Part shown: positions 45,550 to 55,878 of the stretch, piece after piece | Numbering within the stretch: the first letter of the stretch is position 1 | How the letters are laid out: each line of letters begins with the position of its first letter | Assembly: GCA_009809945.1 (NCBI GenBank) | Contig: WTPW01000324.1 | Coordinates: forward strand, 224,289 to 288,288 | Direction: 5' to 3' | Length of the DNA: 64,000 nt | From: Gigaspora margarita | Lineage: Eukaryota > Glomeromycota > Glomeromycetes > Diversisporales > Gigasporaceae | Translations under genes and position numbers: made by a program | Notes under the pieces: generated by a model | Told to the model about the DNA's origin: nothing | Database searches by the model: none | The model's input: the letters and a program-made list of their open reading frames with translations, nothing else

Positions 45550-46500
45550 TTATTCTGGCATATTTAATTTTATATACTAGCTCTACACACTTATATTCGC
45601 TTATATTTGATTTTATTTTCTTATATTCTATTATATTTGCTTATATTCGCTACTTCCTAAAAATAGTAAAGAAGTAAAAAAATAAAAAAAAATAAAATGA
45701 AAAAATAGTAATATTTTAAACTACTTTCATACTTCGTCGCATAATACTGGATCTACACACTTATTTTTTCACCTGCTGTTAGCTATTATTTCTTTTTGCT
45801 CATATTCGCTACTTCCTAAAAAATAGTAGAGAAGTGTAAAAAAACTATTTTTCAGAAGTGTAGGAGTTTTTGCAAATTGTTAGAGAATCTTGTATGTTCT
45901 TGCAAAGTGGCAGAGAAGTTAGAGTTGGTGTTCTTGCAAAGTGCTGAAAAGTCACGTTAATTCTTTCAAAGTTCCAAAGAAAGTTAGAAATAAATAAAAT
46001 AAAATAAAAGTAAAAAAATAAGTAAAAAAAAAAATAACTGAAAAACAAAATATGTAAGCAAACTTAATAAAAAAAATAAACGAAACCCCAAATCTCTATT
46101 TCTTTAAAGTAAGAGTTCAAATTCAGAAATTGTCGAAACCTAGTTGTGTTTTGTAAAGTACTAGGTTAACTTGCAAAAACTTGCGAATACTTGTATCTAA
46201 CTAAATTATTTCTCTAAAGAAGTGTGTTCTCGCAAAGTACTGAAATAAAATAAATTAGTAAAAAAATTTTAAAAAAAAAACAAAAACAAAAAGTATCAAA
46301 CAAGAAAATAAATAAGCAAAAACTTGCGAAAACTTGTGTCTAACTAAATCATTTTCCTAAAGAAGTGTTTTTGAAGATTTAGAAGGGTTCTTGCAAAGTG
46401 TTAGAAGTTTGAGTTGGCTTGTAAAGTCATATTAGTGTTCTTGCATAGTGCCAAAAGGTTGTTGGTTTTCTTGCAAAGGGCTGATGTTCTTGTAAAGTGC
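45550..46500. repeat. minisatellite-like region, TTCTTGCAAAGTGC and TATTCGCTTATATT words
   Basis: 45590-45650 repeats CTTATATTCG; 45840-46500 repeats TTCTTGCAAAGTG(C/T)(T/C)(A/G)A with short spacers, interleaved with A-rich runs. Small ORFs here (e.g. 45845-46048 minus) follow from the repeat. Confidence 0.65.
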
Positions 46501-46625
46501 CAAATAAAATGAAAAAAAATTAAAAAAANAAATAAAAAAAAAACAAAATAAAAACAAAATAAAAACAAAAAAAAACAAAATAAAAATAAAAAAACAAAAT
46601 GAAATGAAAAAAAAACAATGTAAAT
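46501..46625. repeat. A-rich simple sequence
   Basis: AAAACAAAATAAAAACAAAA-type run with one undetermined base at 46528. Confidence 0.85.
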
Positions 46626-46889
46626 GATCTAATTTATAAATAAAAGATCTAATCTGATCGTGTAATACAAAATTTTAGATTAATTTTGATACATAATACA
46701 AAATTTTGAAACAATTCAAAAATATAGTCCAATGCACGCTTGATATGACCCAGGTTACAGATCTACTAGTCCGGCTTGGTTTCACAGTTCTAAAATATAT
46801 TGAAATATTTCTAACTATTTCAAAACTACTACTATAATTTAAAAAATAAAAACAAAATAAGATGGGTGGCACTTTGTGCCATAATGAAT

Positions 46890-47053
46890 ACAATAACTAT
46901 CGATTAGCAGATGTATAATGATTTATATTTTAATTATTTAGATATATATTGATTTATAACAAGTTAATCGATGTATAACGTTTATTTTTAATCAATATAA
47001 AATGATTATGCATTATATATCAATATATAGCTACTTAAAATATTTTGTGATGA
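46890..47053. mobile_element. solo right end of the Plavaka-like element
   Basis: TTGATTTATAACAAGTTAAT, AATATAAAATGATTATGC and TATAGCTACTTAAAATATTT then GTGATG match 33820-33928 closely. The matching left CATCACC end was not found, so it is a truncated or internally deleted copy. Confidence 0.75.
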
Positions 47054-47279
47054 TAGTCCAATACACACTTTGTTGTGAATTAATGCGATTTAATTTACTA
47101 TCTGTAAATGTTTCATAATATTACTCTGTATATTTTGAAACATTGCGAAATATCTTATGTAATATTTTGTAATATCTTATGTAATATTTCGTAATTTATT
47201 ATTTCGCAAGTTTTCAAAATATCTTACTATATATTACACTATTTTTACGGGTCATAAATTATTTCGTAATATTACGCCC

Positions 47280-47520
47280 TATTAAATTTGCTAATATAGA
47301 TGGTTGCTAAAATATCTTCGCCCAAAGTTTTAGAAAAATTTGGTGCAGCTTGTATTTTAATAGACGGTTTAATTTTTTTTAAAACTTTGAGCGAAGGTAT
47401 CTTGGCAGCCACCTTATTAGATGTGATAAAATTTTTTTATTTGAATTCTGTGGATCCATAAAATTCAAGTGGTTGCTATGATATTTTCACTTAAAGTTAA
47501 GATTTTTATTTTGAATTTTA
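47280..47520. repeat. copy of the palindromic family at 25400
   Basis: ATATCTTCGCCCAAAGTTTTA, ACTTTGAGCGAAGGTATCTT and TTATTTGAATTCTGTGGATC reproduce arms and centre of that unit, diverged. Confidence 0.65.
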
Positions 47521-47725
47521 TATATTCAAAAGCGGGTTTTACATTTTAAAAGCAGGTTTTATATATTTTATATATTCAAAAGGGGTTTTACATATTCAAA
47601 AGCGAATTTACACATTTTATATATTCAAAAGTGGGTTTTACATATTTTAAATATCAATGCAGATTTCATCTAATTTAGCTAATCAATGCAAGTTTTACTA
47701 GCAGGCATTGCGGGTTTCACTGTTA
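47521..47725. repeat. minisatellite ATTCAAAAGCGGGTTTTACA
   Basis: Five to six diverged units of 25-40 bp with ATTCAAAAG(C/T)G(G/A)(G/A)TTTTACA(T)AT. Confidence 0.7.
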
Positions 47726-47799
47726 TAAAATAAAATAAAAATTTTATTTATATAATCATCAATCTCAAAATAATTTTTCTATATATATACCGTAGTATT

Positions 47800-48061
47800 A
47801 TTATCTGTTTATGACCTATATTAGAGATATCTTGGGTCCTGTTACAGATTTGCATAGATTTTTATTAATTACAGTTTTAAAAAATTTGTACTATATTTAT
47901 TTACCCAATGCTATATGTTATAATTTAGTTTTTAGCAAATTACTATAAAATTTATATGTAATAATCCAACTTTTAGCAAATTTACTTGATTTTAGGGGTA
48001 GTGAAAATTCCTAAATTCATGCAGATCAGTTATGACCTCTATGAGAGATATTTGGGGTCCT
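47800..48061. mobile_element. hAT-like AGGACCCC element, third subfamily, right ends
   Basis: Two right-type termini stand in tandem, TATCTTGGGTCCT at 47840 and ATATTTGGGGTCCT at 48061, each preceded by TATGACCTATATTAGAGAT-like sequence. The 47860-48061 body is the reverse complement of 44287-44430. No left terminus was found. Confidence 0.55.
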
Positions 48062-48084
48062 ATCCAGTATGTAATATGAAATAT

Positions 48085-48379
48085 AGTAGCTACACTATCT
48101 TGTGAGGTTGATGGATATTCAACAGGCACATTAGAATAAATTATAGTTTTTACAAGAAAATAAGATGTGAAGCATACAACTTCAGGAACTTCTTCATTAC
48201 TATTATTATTTATTGACTCTTCACTTAAAGGTTCATTTTCAAACAGTTCTCTATAATAATTTAAAATTTTAACATGATTGATAATAATTAAAAAAATTTA
48301 TTAACAATATGTACCTCCGGTTCATATTCAGGATTCACTAAATCAAATTGATATTCTTCAACGTCGAATAATTCAAAAT
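48085..48379 (-). pseudogene. acidic protein fragment, two exons
   Basis: Exon 48379-48315 follows an acceptor AATATAG and reads DFELFDVEEYQFDLVNPEYE before a GTACAT donor. Intron 48314-48251 is 64 bp with TTATTATAG. Exon 48250 to about 48085 reads ELFENEPLSEESINNNSNEE, then VPEVVCFTSYFLVKTIIYSN. Good splice signals and very acidic composition support real coding origin. Downstream the frame runs into an AGGACCCC element ending at 48061, so the 3' part is lost. No domain is recognised; acidic stretches like this occur in many transposon-linked and hypothetical AM-fungus proteins. Confidence 0.45.
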
Positions 48380-48639
48380 CTATATTTCAATTATACTATT
48401 TATCAAAGAGATAAAAATCATTAAGTGAGAGACGTAGTAATACTAAAGCTTGTAGTATTTTGTAGCAATTATCTGATCTTTGATTTATCAATTAACTACG
48501 AAACTTTAGCATTAGCACATCACCAGATTAATTTGATTTTCAAAATAATCATATATTTTATGCAATCAAATATCAATATACAAATCATATTTTTTTTTAT
48601 GCACCATGTGTACGTTTGAGTATATATTTTCAAAAGTCT

Positions 48640-49168
48640 GTCCATTCAATTTTGTGCTACTGTATAGTACTACTTTACTAAACTCTCCTCTATTAGGTGT
48701 TTGGCTAAAGTCTCAGGGTACTTTATTAGCAAATTAGTCATAAAAGGATATATTAGAAGGAATATAGAACTTGGGTAGAAGCCAGGGTTTAAATAGACAA
48801 TCCCATAGTTGGGTTGTAGATATAGTAGCTAGTGTAGAATAATACCAAAAGTGTAAATAGCTGGTTGTACTCTCATTATACAAATGTAATATGTAGTATA
48901 ATCATATTGACTGGGCTAACCTGTTTGTACAGGACCCCGAAATATACATAGATAGGTCAGGTTAATTATAGGGTTACTAAAAAAGAAAGATCTGCAGAAA
49001 AAACTTTAAAAATAAGCAAAAAATTACTATAAATAGAAAAGATCTACATAAAAAACCTCAAAAATAAGCAAACTCATACCTGACCTATCTATGTATATTT
49101 TGGGGTCCTGTTTGTACTAATAAAGTGCTAGATATCTAAGTGATCATTTTAATATTAAAAAAAAAGAA
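48640..49168 (+). mobile_element. 5'-truncated long retroposon, copy F, split by a MITE
   Basis: AGGGTTTAAATAGACAATCC, GTTGGGTTGTAGATATAGTA and CAAAAGTGTAAATAGCTGGT match the 3' domain of copy C (62640-62770). An A run ends at 49168. The tRNA-like head is missing. The MITE 48931-49109 interrupts it with an exact 8-bp TSD. Confidence 0.7.
48931..49109. mobile_element. hAT-like AGGACCCC MITE, short subfamily, copy 2
   Basis: 179 bp. AGGACCCCGAAATATACATA then GATAGGTCAGGT pairs with ACCTGACCTATC then TATGTATATTTTGGGGTCCT. A perfect 8-bp TSD GTTTGTAC lies at 48923-48930 and 49110-49117. Confidence 0.92.
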
Positions 49169-49200
49169 TATTAATAAAAAAAGGCTTATTTTTTTTGTTC

Positions 49201-49427
49201 AATAAATTTATATAGCAGCTGATGCTAAAATTTTGACCTATTTTGATACAAATTTTTTAAAAATTTTTGGGGTAATTTTGTCAGTTTTTTTTAGGGTTGG
49301 GTTAGGGTTTAGGGTTAGAATTGATTATTAAAAAGTATATGTGAATTTTAGCAGGGCATATATTTTCAAATCGCAACCCCAAATTTCAGCATCAGCCATT
49401 TTTAGCATCAGCTATAACAATTTATTT
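49201..49427. mobile_element. inverted-repeat element with telomere-like core
   Basis: AATAAATTTATATAGCAGC then TGATGCTAAAA pairs with TTTTTAGCATCAGCTATAAC then AATTTATT. The middle carries TTAGGGTTGGGTTAGGGTTT then AGGGTTAG, i.e. degenerate TTAGGG units. No TSD was resolved. Confidence 0.65.
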
Positions 49428-49439
49428 TTACTATTAATA

Positions 49440-50077
49440 AGCATGATTGTAATGAATAAAATATAATAAATTTGCCATAAAATGTAAAATTATTATGTGC
49501 CACAAATATTAAATTATACCTACTGAATTCAATTTTTACGCATTCTTTCTATTTATTTGCTTAACAACCTAAATGCATCATAGATTTTTCATAGACAATT
49601 TTAAATAAAATAGTTATTTTTTGCTGAGTAACTTGTAATACTTTATTGATATAATAAATACAAAAGGCTTTATTACATGTCACTGAATAGCGTATGAAGG
49701 CAACAAAGATTATTTCATCTATAAAATCTTATATAATGAATTGGTAGCTATATAGTAGTACAGTTTCATATAAGAATTACAGAAATTAACTATTTAGACA
49801 AAAGGCTTTTGTAGCAACTAAGAGATTTCTAAATAAATAATTTTTCGCACAATCTGAAACAAAAATAATCTGAACAAAAATTTTTTTGCATACTTTTTAT
49901 TTATTTGTTTAACAATATTACTTAATATAAATATAGTATAGACTTTTCACATATAAGGGTAGTGACAGATATTATATAATATTTTAGGGTGAGATAAGCC
50001 AAAATATTATATTATACATAAATATTATATATAATTTTATATATAACATAATATATTGCTAATAGATTAAAATTTTA
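49440..50077. other. AT-rich intergenic
   Basis: No coding frame or paired repeat ends were found. Confidence 0.4.
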
Positions 50078-50087
50078 AGCATTAATT

Positions 50088-51117
50088 TTTTTTTATTGTT
50101 AAGGTGCTCACTTTGGGAATAATAGTTTTATTCAAGATATTTAAAATTAAGGGTTTCCTATATGGAGAATACCTAACAAAGTACATTGAAGAGAGTACAA
50201 CTAGCTATATCTGCAACTTTTGGTTGCCTATTTAAGTAGCTACCTGGGGGTCCTACACTAGCTACTATACCTGCAACCCACATACTGGTCATTGCCTATT
50301 TTAAACTCTCTAATCATTGCTATTTGCCAATCTTTTTGGTATCACCAGAACACAATCTGAATTCTTTTTTAACTCTCTTAGAACTAGTTTATCCTCATTG
50401 AAAGACCTAGTAGAGTGACCCCTGTCCCACTTAGATATCACCTATACTTAGTAACTTACACATCTATTGAGATGGACCACTTGCAGTCAGAGATTAACCT
50501 TAAACCACTACATTACCTACTTCACTCTTGCAGAATTCACCAAGTTCCAGTACCTACATACTTGGTCCTCTTCTGGCTTTCCTGACTAGCTTTCTGCCTG
50601 CTCCCAATCTGTAGGCCTGGAAGTGTCAGTTAGCCCAGCTTTAAGCACCAAATGGACTCCCTCTCTTTGGTACATGCTGCTGTAACATATTTCCTTTTCC
50701 TCTAGTACATCTCTGGCAACCTGGTTGGTAGGGTCTTCCACTCTCTTGTTATAGGCTTACTTCCTAGCCCATATACACTATTCAATTCTTTTTTGTATTA
50801 CTGTCAAAAGCCCAGCTACTCTTTGCTTGGATCTTGCCAAGTAGTATTTGATCTTCAAGTTCTTTTGATATTATACAATTCTATTAATACGCATAATATG
50901 TTTAGAAGCTTTCATATCAACGAAGTTAACCGAGAAGTGGTGCAACCCAAGTTACAGGCCTTATTATGACCCAACTTATCAATAAAGATTAGTTACTGTA
51001 ACACTAGTATAATTTTTTGAAAATCATTTTATATAGAATTCAAACCCTGTATCTAAATTACAAATTCCTTGGGGGTGACAACTTTTCAACTTTGTATATC
51101 ACCACACCCCCATTTTG
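50088..51117 (-). mobile_element. long tRNA-headed retroposon, copy D
   Basis: About 1030 bp on the minus strand with a 10-bp TSD AGCATTAATT (50078-50087, 51118-51127). The head at 51117 starts with GGGGGTGTGGTGATATAC and contains CAGGGTTTGAATTC (B-box-like). The tail is the T run on the plus strand near 50088-50093. The body matches copy E, and its 3' domain matches copies C and F (TGCAGGTATAGTAGCTAGTG on the minus strand). Confidence 0.78.
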
Positions 51118-51164
51118 AGCATTAATTAAACTTATTTAAAATATAATTAATACTAGAATAATGT

Positions 51165-51600
51165 ATTTTTTGGTGCTGAACAAGTTTATTTAGTGCCAAA
51201 AGTTATATTTCATTAGTAAAATTTTGTATAATAAAGAATTTTTTATTTTTTGTTAATAAAAATTTAGAAAATTCTGCATATGCAAATTTACTAATAAATT
51301 ATAAATTTTGGCTCTAAATAAATTGTTCAACACTAAAAAATATATTATTTTAGTATATATTCTTTAATTTTTTTAATATTTCAAATAAAAATAAGCAAAA
51401 ATGTATTTTTAATAAAAATTTGCTAAATTTGCTCATCTTTATTTCAAAAATTAAAAGAATTAAATAATTATATGCTAGAATAATATAGATTTTAGTGCTG
51501 AATAAGTTTACTTAGGGCTCAAAGTTATAATTAATGTGTAAAATTTTGCATAATGCAGAATTTTAATAATACTAAAATTTACATTATTTGGTATATAATT
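51165..51600. repeat. two palindromic family-P units
   Basis: (T/A)GTGCTGAA(C/T)AAGTTTA(T/C)TTAG followed by GTAAAATTTTG(T/C)ATAAT and complements, as in the 60120 array. Confidence 0.7.
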
Positions 51601-52049
51601 ATTTAATTATTTTAATTTTTTAAATAAAGATTGGCAAAATCAGCAAATTTCAGTCAGGGCATATTCCAAATTGGAGATCATTTTGAGATCAAAGATCTAG
51701 AATAATCTACAAAATTTAGCAACATTTGATTGGCCCTGTTATGTTTTTTTGTGTTATTTTCTCTCAAAGGTTTTACAAGATCTTTATTTACACTTGTTAC
51801 CAAATGATATTTGAAATGATAATGTAAAACCTCTACTTTTGATCATCCCACTTAATCCCTGATTATAACTTGAGCTAAAAAAAGTAAATGAGACCTTAAG
51901 ATCAGGATTTTTTGACACAAAATTTGCTAGTAGAACAAGTGAACTTGTGAGCTTTGTCATTACTGTTAGGGTGTTGTTTGTAGAATCACAGTATTTTTTT
52001 TTGGTTTATTAATCTTTCTTTGTTAGAACTAAGCTTTTTGCTCTTTTGT
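51601..52049. other. intergenic, nothing recognised
   Basis: No gene was found. ATATTCCAAATTGGAGATCA at 51660 and its partial complement near 53030 flank the minisatellite; this may mark one larger unit. Confidence 0.35.
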
Positions 52050-52625
52050 ACTGTAGGTTTCTTGGACATAGCATAGTAGTTAGATTTTTTTGGATGTAGC
52101 ACAGTAGAGTTAGATTTTTTTAGACATAGCACAGTAGAGTTAGATTCAGGACTTGTAGTACAGTAGAGTTAGCTTTAGGACAGGTAGAGCATGATAGAGT
52201 TAGATTTTTTAGACATAGCACAGTAGTCAGATTTTTTGTACATAGCATGGTAGAGTTAGATTTTTTGGACGTAGCTTGGTAGAGTTAGATTTTTTGGATG
52301 TAGCACTATAGATTTAGATTTTTGAACATAGCATAATAGAGTTGGATTTTTTGGATGTAGCATGGTAGAGTCAGATTTTTTGGACCTAGCACAGTAGAGT
52401 TAGATTTTTTTGACATAGCACAATAGAGTTGGATTTGGAACAGATCGCATGGCAGAGTTAGATTTTTGGACATAGCATGGTAGAGTTAGATTTTTTGGAC
52501 ATAGCACAGTAAAGTTGGATTTGGAACAGGTAGTATAGTAGAGTTGAATTTGGGACAGGTAGCACAGTAGAGTTGGATTCAAAACAGGTAGCATGGTAGA
52601 GTTGGATTCGAGACAGGTAGCACAG
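52050..52625. repeat. minisatellite, 25-30-bp unit GGACATAGCACAGTAGAGTT
   Basis: About twenty units of (GGACATAGCA(C/T)(A/G)GTAGAGTT)(AGATTTTTT), the later ones with GATT(T/C)(G/A)(G/A)(G/A)ACAGGTAGCA. Unit length varies with the T run. ORFs inside (e.g. 52400-52594 minus) only mirror the repeat. Confidence 0.9.
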
Positions 52626-53089
52626 TAGTAGATTAGCAGTATATTAATTAGATTCAGAATTTATAGTATAATATTTAGATTATAGTATAGTTAGTTAGAT
52701 TTAGGATTTATAGCATGGTAATTTGGTTTTGGATTATTAACACAGTAGTGAGATATAACAGTAATAAATAAATAATTATAAAATTTTTTTTATTTTTTTT
52801 ATTTTTTGTTTTATATTTTTTATTTTTTTTTATTTTGATGATTTTTATGTTATATAACATACTGGTGTTAATCACCAATAATTCAATTTTTCAACGTCCT
52901 TTTATTATTTATTTTTTTTTCTTTTTTAAATTATTTTTTTATCATAATTCAGTTAAAATTCGAATAAGACTCTAGATTCATCTGACTGCTGATTATTTCT
53001 AAATAAGGTGCAGATCATTGATGACCAAATAGGGAATATGCCCTGACTGAATTTTTATTAAACATGCATTTTTACTTATCTGTAAACAA
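52626..53089. repeat. T-rich tract after the minisatellite
   Basis: 52780-52950 is mostly T with scattered A. No gene. Confidence 0.6.
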
Positions 53090-53280
53090 ACTAGAAATTT
53101 TATATAATCAGCCAATTATTTTTTATCAATATCTCTGTATATACTGGGCTAATTTGAATAATCTAACTATTATTAGATGCATCTCAATGAGCTCTACAAC
53201 TTTTAATTAAATGACTTGAGGCATTAGCTTAACAAAAAAATTACTTAATATAGTAGTATTTGTAGGATTTCAATATATAA
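53090..53280 (-). repeat. half-copy of the 15591 fold-back family
   Basis: AATTTTATATAATCAGCCAA through GATGCATCTCAATGAGCTCT and ATTAGCTTAACAAAA matches a single arm, inverted relative to 1010-1188. Confidence 0.7.
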
Positions 53281-53471
53281 TAAAAAACATAGTAATTTTT
53301 CCAAATTCTAATATAAAAATTCTGCTAATCTTATCAAATTGCAATTAAATATCTACTTTAGTTTAAATTAATTAAAAATAACTAGTAAAAATTCTTATTT
53401 TTCTCTATTTTTACATATCTGTTCCTATTTGATCTATAATGATCTGAAAGCTTTAAATGATACTTTACAAC

Positions 53472-53769
53472 TGGACCTGGATATCTTTCATATAGATCAT
53501 AACTGGATTTTGGCCAATTTTGGCCCAATTTGCTAAAAATGACAAAACCACATTTCTTTAAATAACTTTTGATCTAGTGATCAGAATTGAATGACTTTTT
53601 TTTGTTAGATGCACCTCACTAAGAGCTTCATTTTAAAAAAAAATGTTTATTCAAATTGGACCACTAGCTAGCAAGATAATTGCCAAAAACTATTTTTTTG
53701 CTTCTCAAACTTTAGGGGTTTTTGCTGAAAAAATAAAGTATGATCTCTGTACTAGATGTTTGGGGTTCT
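53472..53769. mobile_element. hAT-like AGGACC MITE, long subfamily, copy 2
   Basis: A 298-bp element ending GATGTTTGGGGTTCT. The flanks TTTACAAC (53464-53471) and TTTAGAAC (53770-53777) are a TSD with one mismatch. The body is collinear with 61731-62028. Confidence 0.82.
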
Positions 53770-54002
53770 TTTAGAACTTGAAGAATATAGTTGTAAAAAA
53801 AATCATCTAGCTATACAAACAGGGTTACAATATTACTCAAAAAAATATTTTATCTAACTTTATATGATGAATATAACTAGAAAAACACATGCTGTTAAAG
53901 TCCAGAGCTAAAAGTTATAAGCTTTTATGATATGTATAAAACTTTCTTATAATTGACCAATTTTATTACTCCTTAATATATAACCAAATTTATTACCCCT
54001 TA

Positions 54003-54166
54003 GGGCACTGACATTTATTACCTAATATCTATTTACTATAGAAGCTTACCTCCCACTCCCAGGTAATATATTTATCTAAATTTGATTGACTATAATTTTT
54101 TTATATGAGGTAAGGTTTTGCTTGACCCTCACCCTCTAAAATATTACCTAATAAATGTTAGTGCCC
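54003..54166. mobile_element. PIF/Harbinger-like MITE, copy 2
   Basis: GGGCACTGACATTTATTACC pairs with ACCTAATAAATGTTAGTGCCC, with TTA on both sides (54000-54002, 54167-54169). Reverse complement of 2991-3152. Confidence 0.82.
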
Positions 54167-54224
54167 TTAACATATTTAAATATAAACCACCATTTATAAT
54201 ACTTAATGAAAAATCATAAATCAC

Positions 54225-54355
54225 TTTGAGTTGATCCATTTTGATTTATTTATATATTTTGAAATACTGATTGGCACAATATCATGTGAGTAGAACCTGA
54301 CACACACAAATTTTGGTCAATTGCTTTCCCAGTAAGTCCTCTGCTACGCTCCAGA
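54225..54355. repeat. dispersed repeat, second copy of 19085-19290
   Basis: ATACTGATTGGCACAATATC, GAACCTGACACACACAAATT and AGTAAGTCCTCTGCTACGCT. Confidence 0.7.
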
Positions 54356-54658
54356 CAATAATGTATAATTTACAAGCCAATTATGTTCATCTAAATCAAC
54401 AACCAATTAATTATCATGAGAAATTATAGGTAGATCTATAGTAGAAATGCAAATAACAAACAGGTTTATAACTCAGAATTGTTATTTTAGATCTATGTTT
54501 TTGTATAACAAAATACGTTTTGCCAATTATCTCAAAACTTGTATTCTATGTATACTCTACCCTTTAGGCCCTTCCAGGAGTTAAAACTTTCATTTTTGAT
54601 ACACTTGCACTTACTTTTTTGATACACTTAAATATACTCTTACTTTTTTGAGATCCAG

Positions 54659-55151
54659 CGATTTTAAAAAATCACATGACCATCACGCTTAGTTGACCAA
54701 TGGGATTATGGGTAAGATTCTAAAGAAATATATAAAGAAGTCTTAAGGTCTTCTCAATTGAACCTCAAATTTTCTATTTGCTAAAATGTTTAACAAAGAT
54801 TGTAGAAAAGAAAACTATAATTCCAAAGTGGTAAAATTACCTAGATTGGTTTACAAGATTGCGAGAATTGAGTAAAAAACTTTAAAGTTTCTTAAAAAAT
54901 TTAATGAAATTGTGAAGCATTTTTAATGCATATCTCATGATACACTAAGCAAGTTTAATAATCTTACTACTATTAGAATGGAAAGTTCCTTCCCTACAGC
55001 TTTAACTAGAAGTCCAAGTATAATAGGCATAACAAAAAAATTGGATCTGATTAAAAAATTTCAAGTGTTGTAATAAATTTCTTTAGAAACTTACCTGCAA
55101 TCCCATTGGTCGATTTAAGTGTAGTAGTCACGTGACTTTTTAAAATCATCA
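54659..55151. mobile_element. inverted-repeat element, about 490 bp
   Basis: GATTTTAAAAAATCACATGA and GACCAATGGGATTATGGGTA pair with TGCAATCCCATTGGTCG and TCACGTGACTTTTTAAAATC. Arms are about 75 bp around an unrelated middle. The TSD is unclear. Confidence 0.72.
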
Positions 55152-55169
55152 TGTCTTAAAATAGCATCC

Positions 55170-55250
55170 TTATCCTGTACCTGGGTAGAGGCTTTTATCC
55201 TATGCCCGGGGGTATAAGTTTTATCCGGTACTGCCTAAATATGATTGGTC
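55170..55250. repeat. short TTATCC word cluster
   Basis: CCTTATCCTGTACCTGGG, TTTATCCTATGCCCGGGGG and TTTATCCGGTACTGCC lie within 75 bp, a GC-rich island like the other word-repeat elements. Confidence 0.4.
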
Positions 55251-55359
55251 CAAATTTTAAAAAAATTCAAAGATTTTTATTTATTAAAAAATACAAGTAG
55301 CGAAAAGTACAAAAAAAAAATAAAATAAAAAATCAATCAACAACAAAAAGCATAGCAAG

Positions 55360-55668
55360 ACAAACGAACAAAAGCACCAGCAAATAACAATCAAAAACAC
55401 CACCAAGCAACAATGAAAGTACTACCAAATAATAACCAAAAAGCACCAACAAATGATGAACAAAGCGCTACCAAACAACAACCAAAAGCTCCACCAACAA
55501 CGTAAAGCACCACTAAATGACGACTGAGAGCACTACCAAACGATGATCAAAAGTACCACCCAGTGCACTCAATGACAATCTAAGCACCAACAAACGATGA
55601 CAAAAAGCGCCACCAAACTACGACAAAAGTACCACCAAATTATGACCAAAACACCACCTATGTGCTGA
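55360..55668. repeat. minisatellite AAAGCACCACCAAACGATGA
   Basis: About thirteen diverged 22-27-bp units of the form AAAG(C/T)(A/G)C(C/T)ACCAA(A/C)(C/T)(A/G)A(C/T)GA. Confidence 0.85.
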
Positions 55669-55673
55669 TTTAA

Positions 55674-55790
55674 ACACTAGTTTTCGAGTATTTTCGCTCT
55701 TTTCTCTTTTTTCTTCAAGTACACGTGATCCGGGAAGATCAAAATTTACGTTCTCTGATTGGTTAATTCTCATGCCTACGTCACGTTACT
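55674..55790. repeat. promoter-like repeat GATTTAAACACTAGTTTT, copy 1
   Basis: CTGATTTAAACACTAGTTTT then CGAGTATTTTCGCTCTTTTC and a later CTCTGATTGGTTAATT match blocks at 59240-59375 and 59567-59710. Here it lies just 3' of the kinase gene, on the side facing away from it. Confidence 0.55.
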
Positions 55791-55878
55791 GCAAAAGTGT
55801 CTAGACCCCTGGTGCGGTTCTACACTTTAACTGTTAAGTAAAATTCTTTATTACAAAATAAATAATTGTCAGAAATTT

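Noticed and set aside
49302..49330. Chromosome end or telomere
   Set aside because: Only a few degenerate units, inside an inverted-repeat element with ordinary sequence on both sides.
52050..52625. CRISPR-like array
   Set aside because: Units are contiguous and variable with no unique spacers of constant length, in a eukaryotic context. It is a minisatellite.
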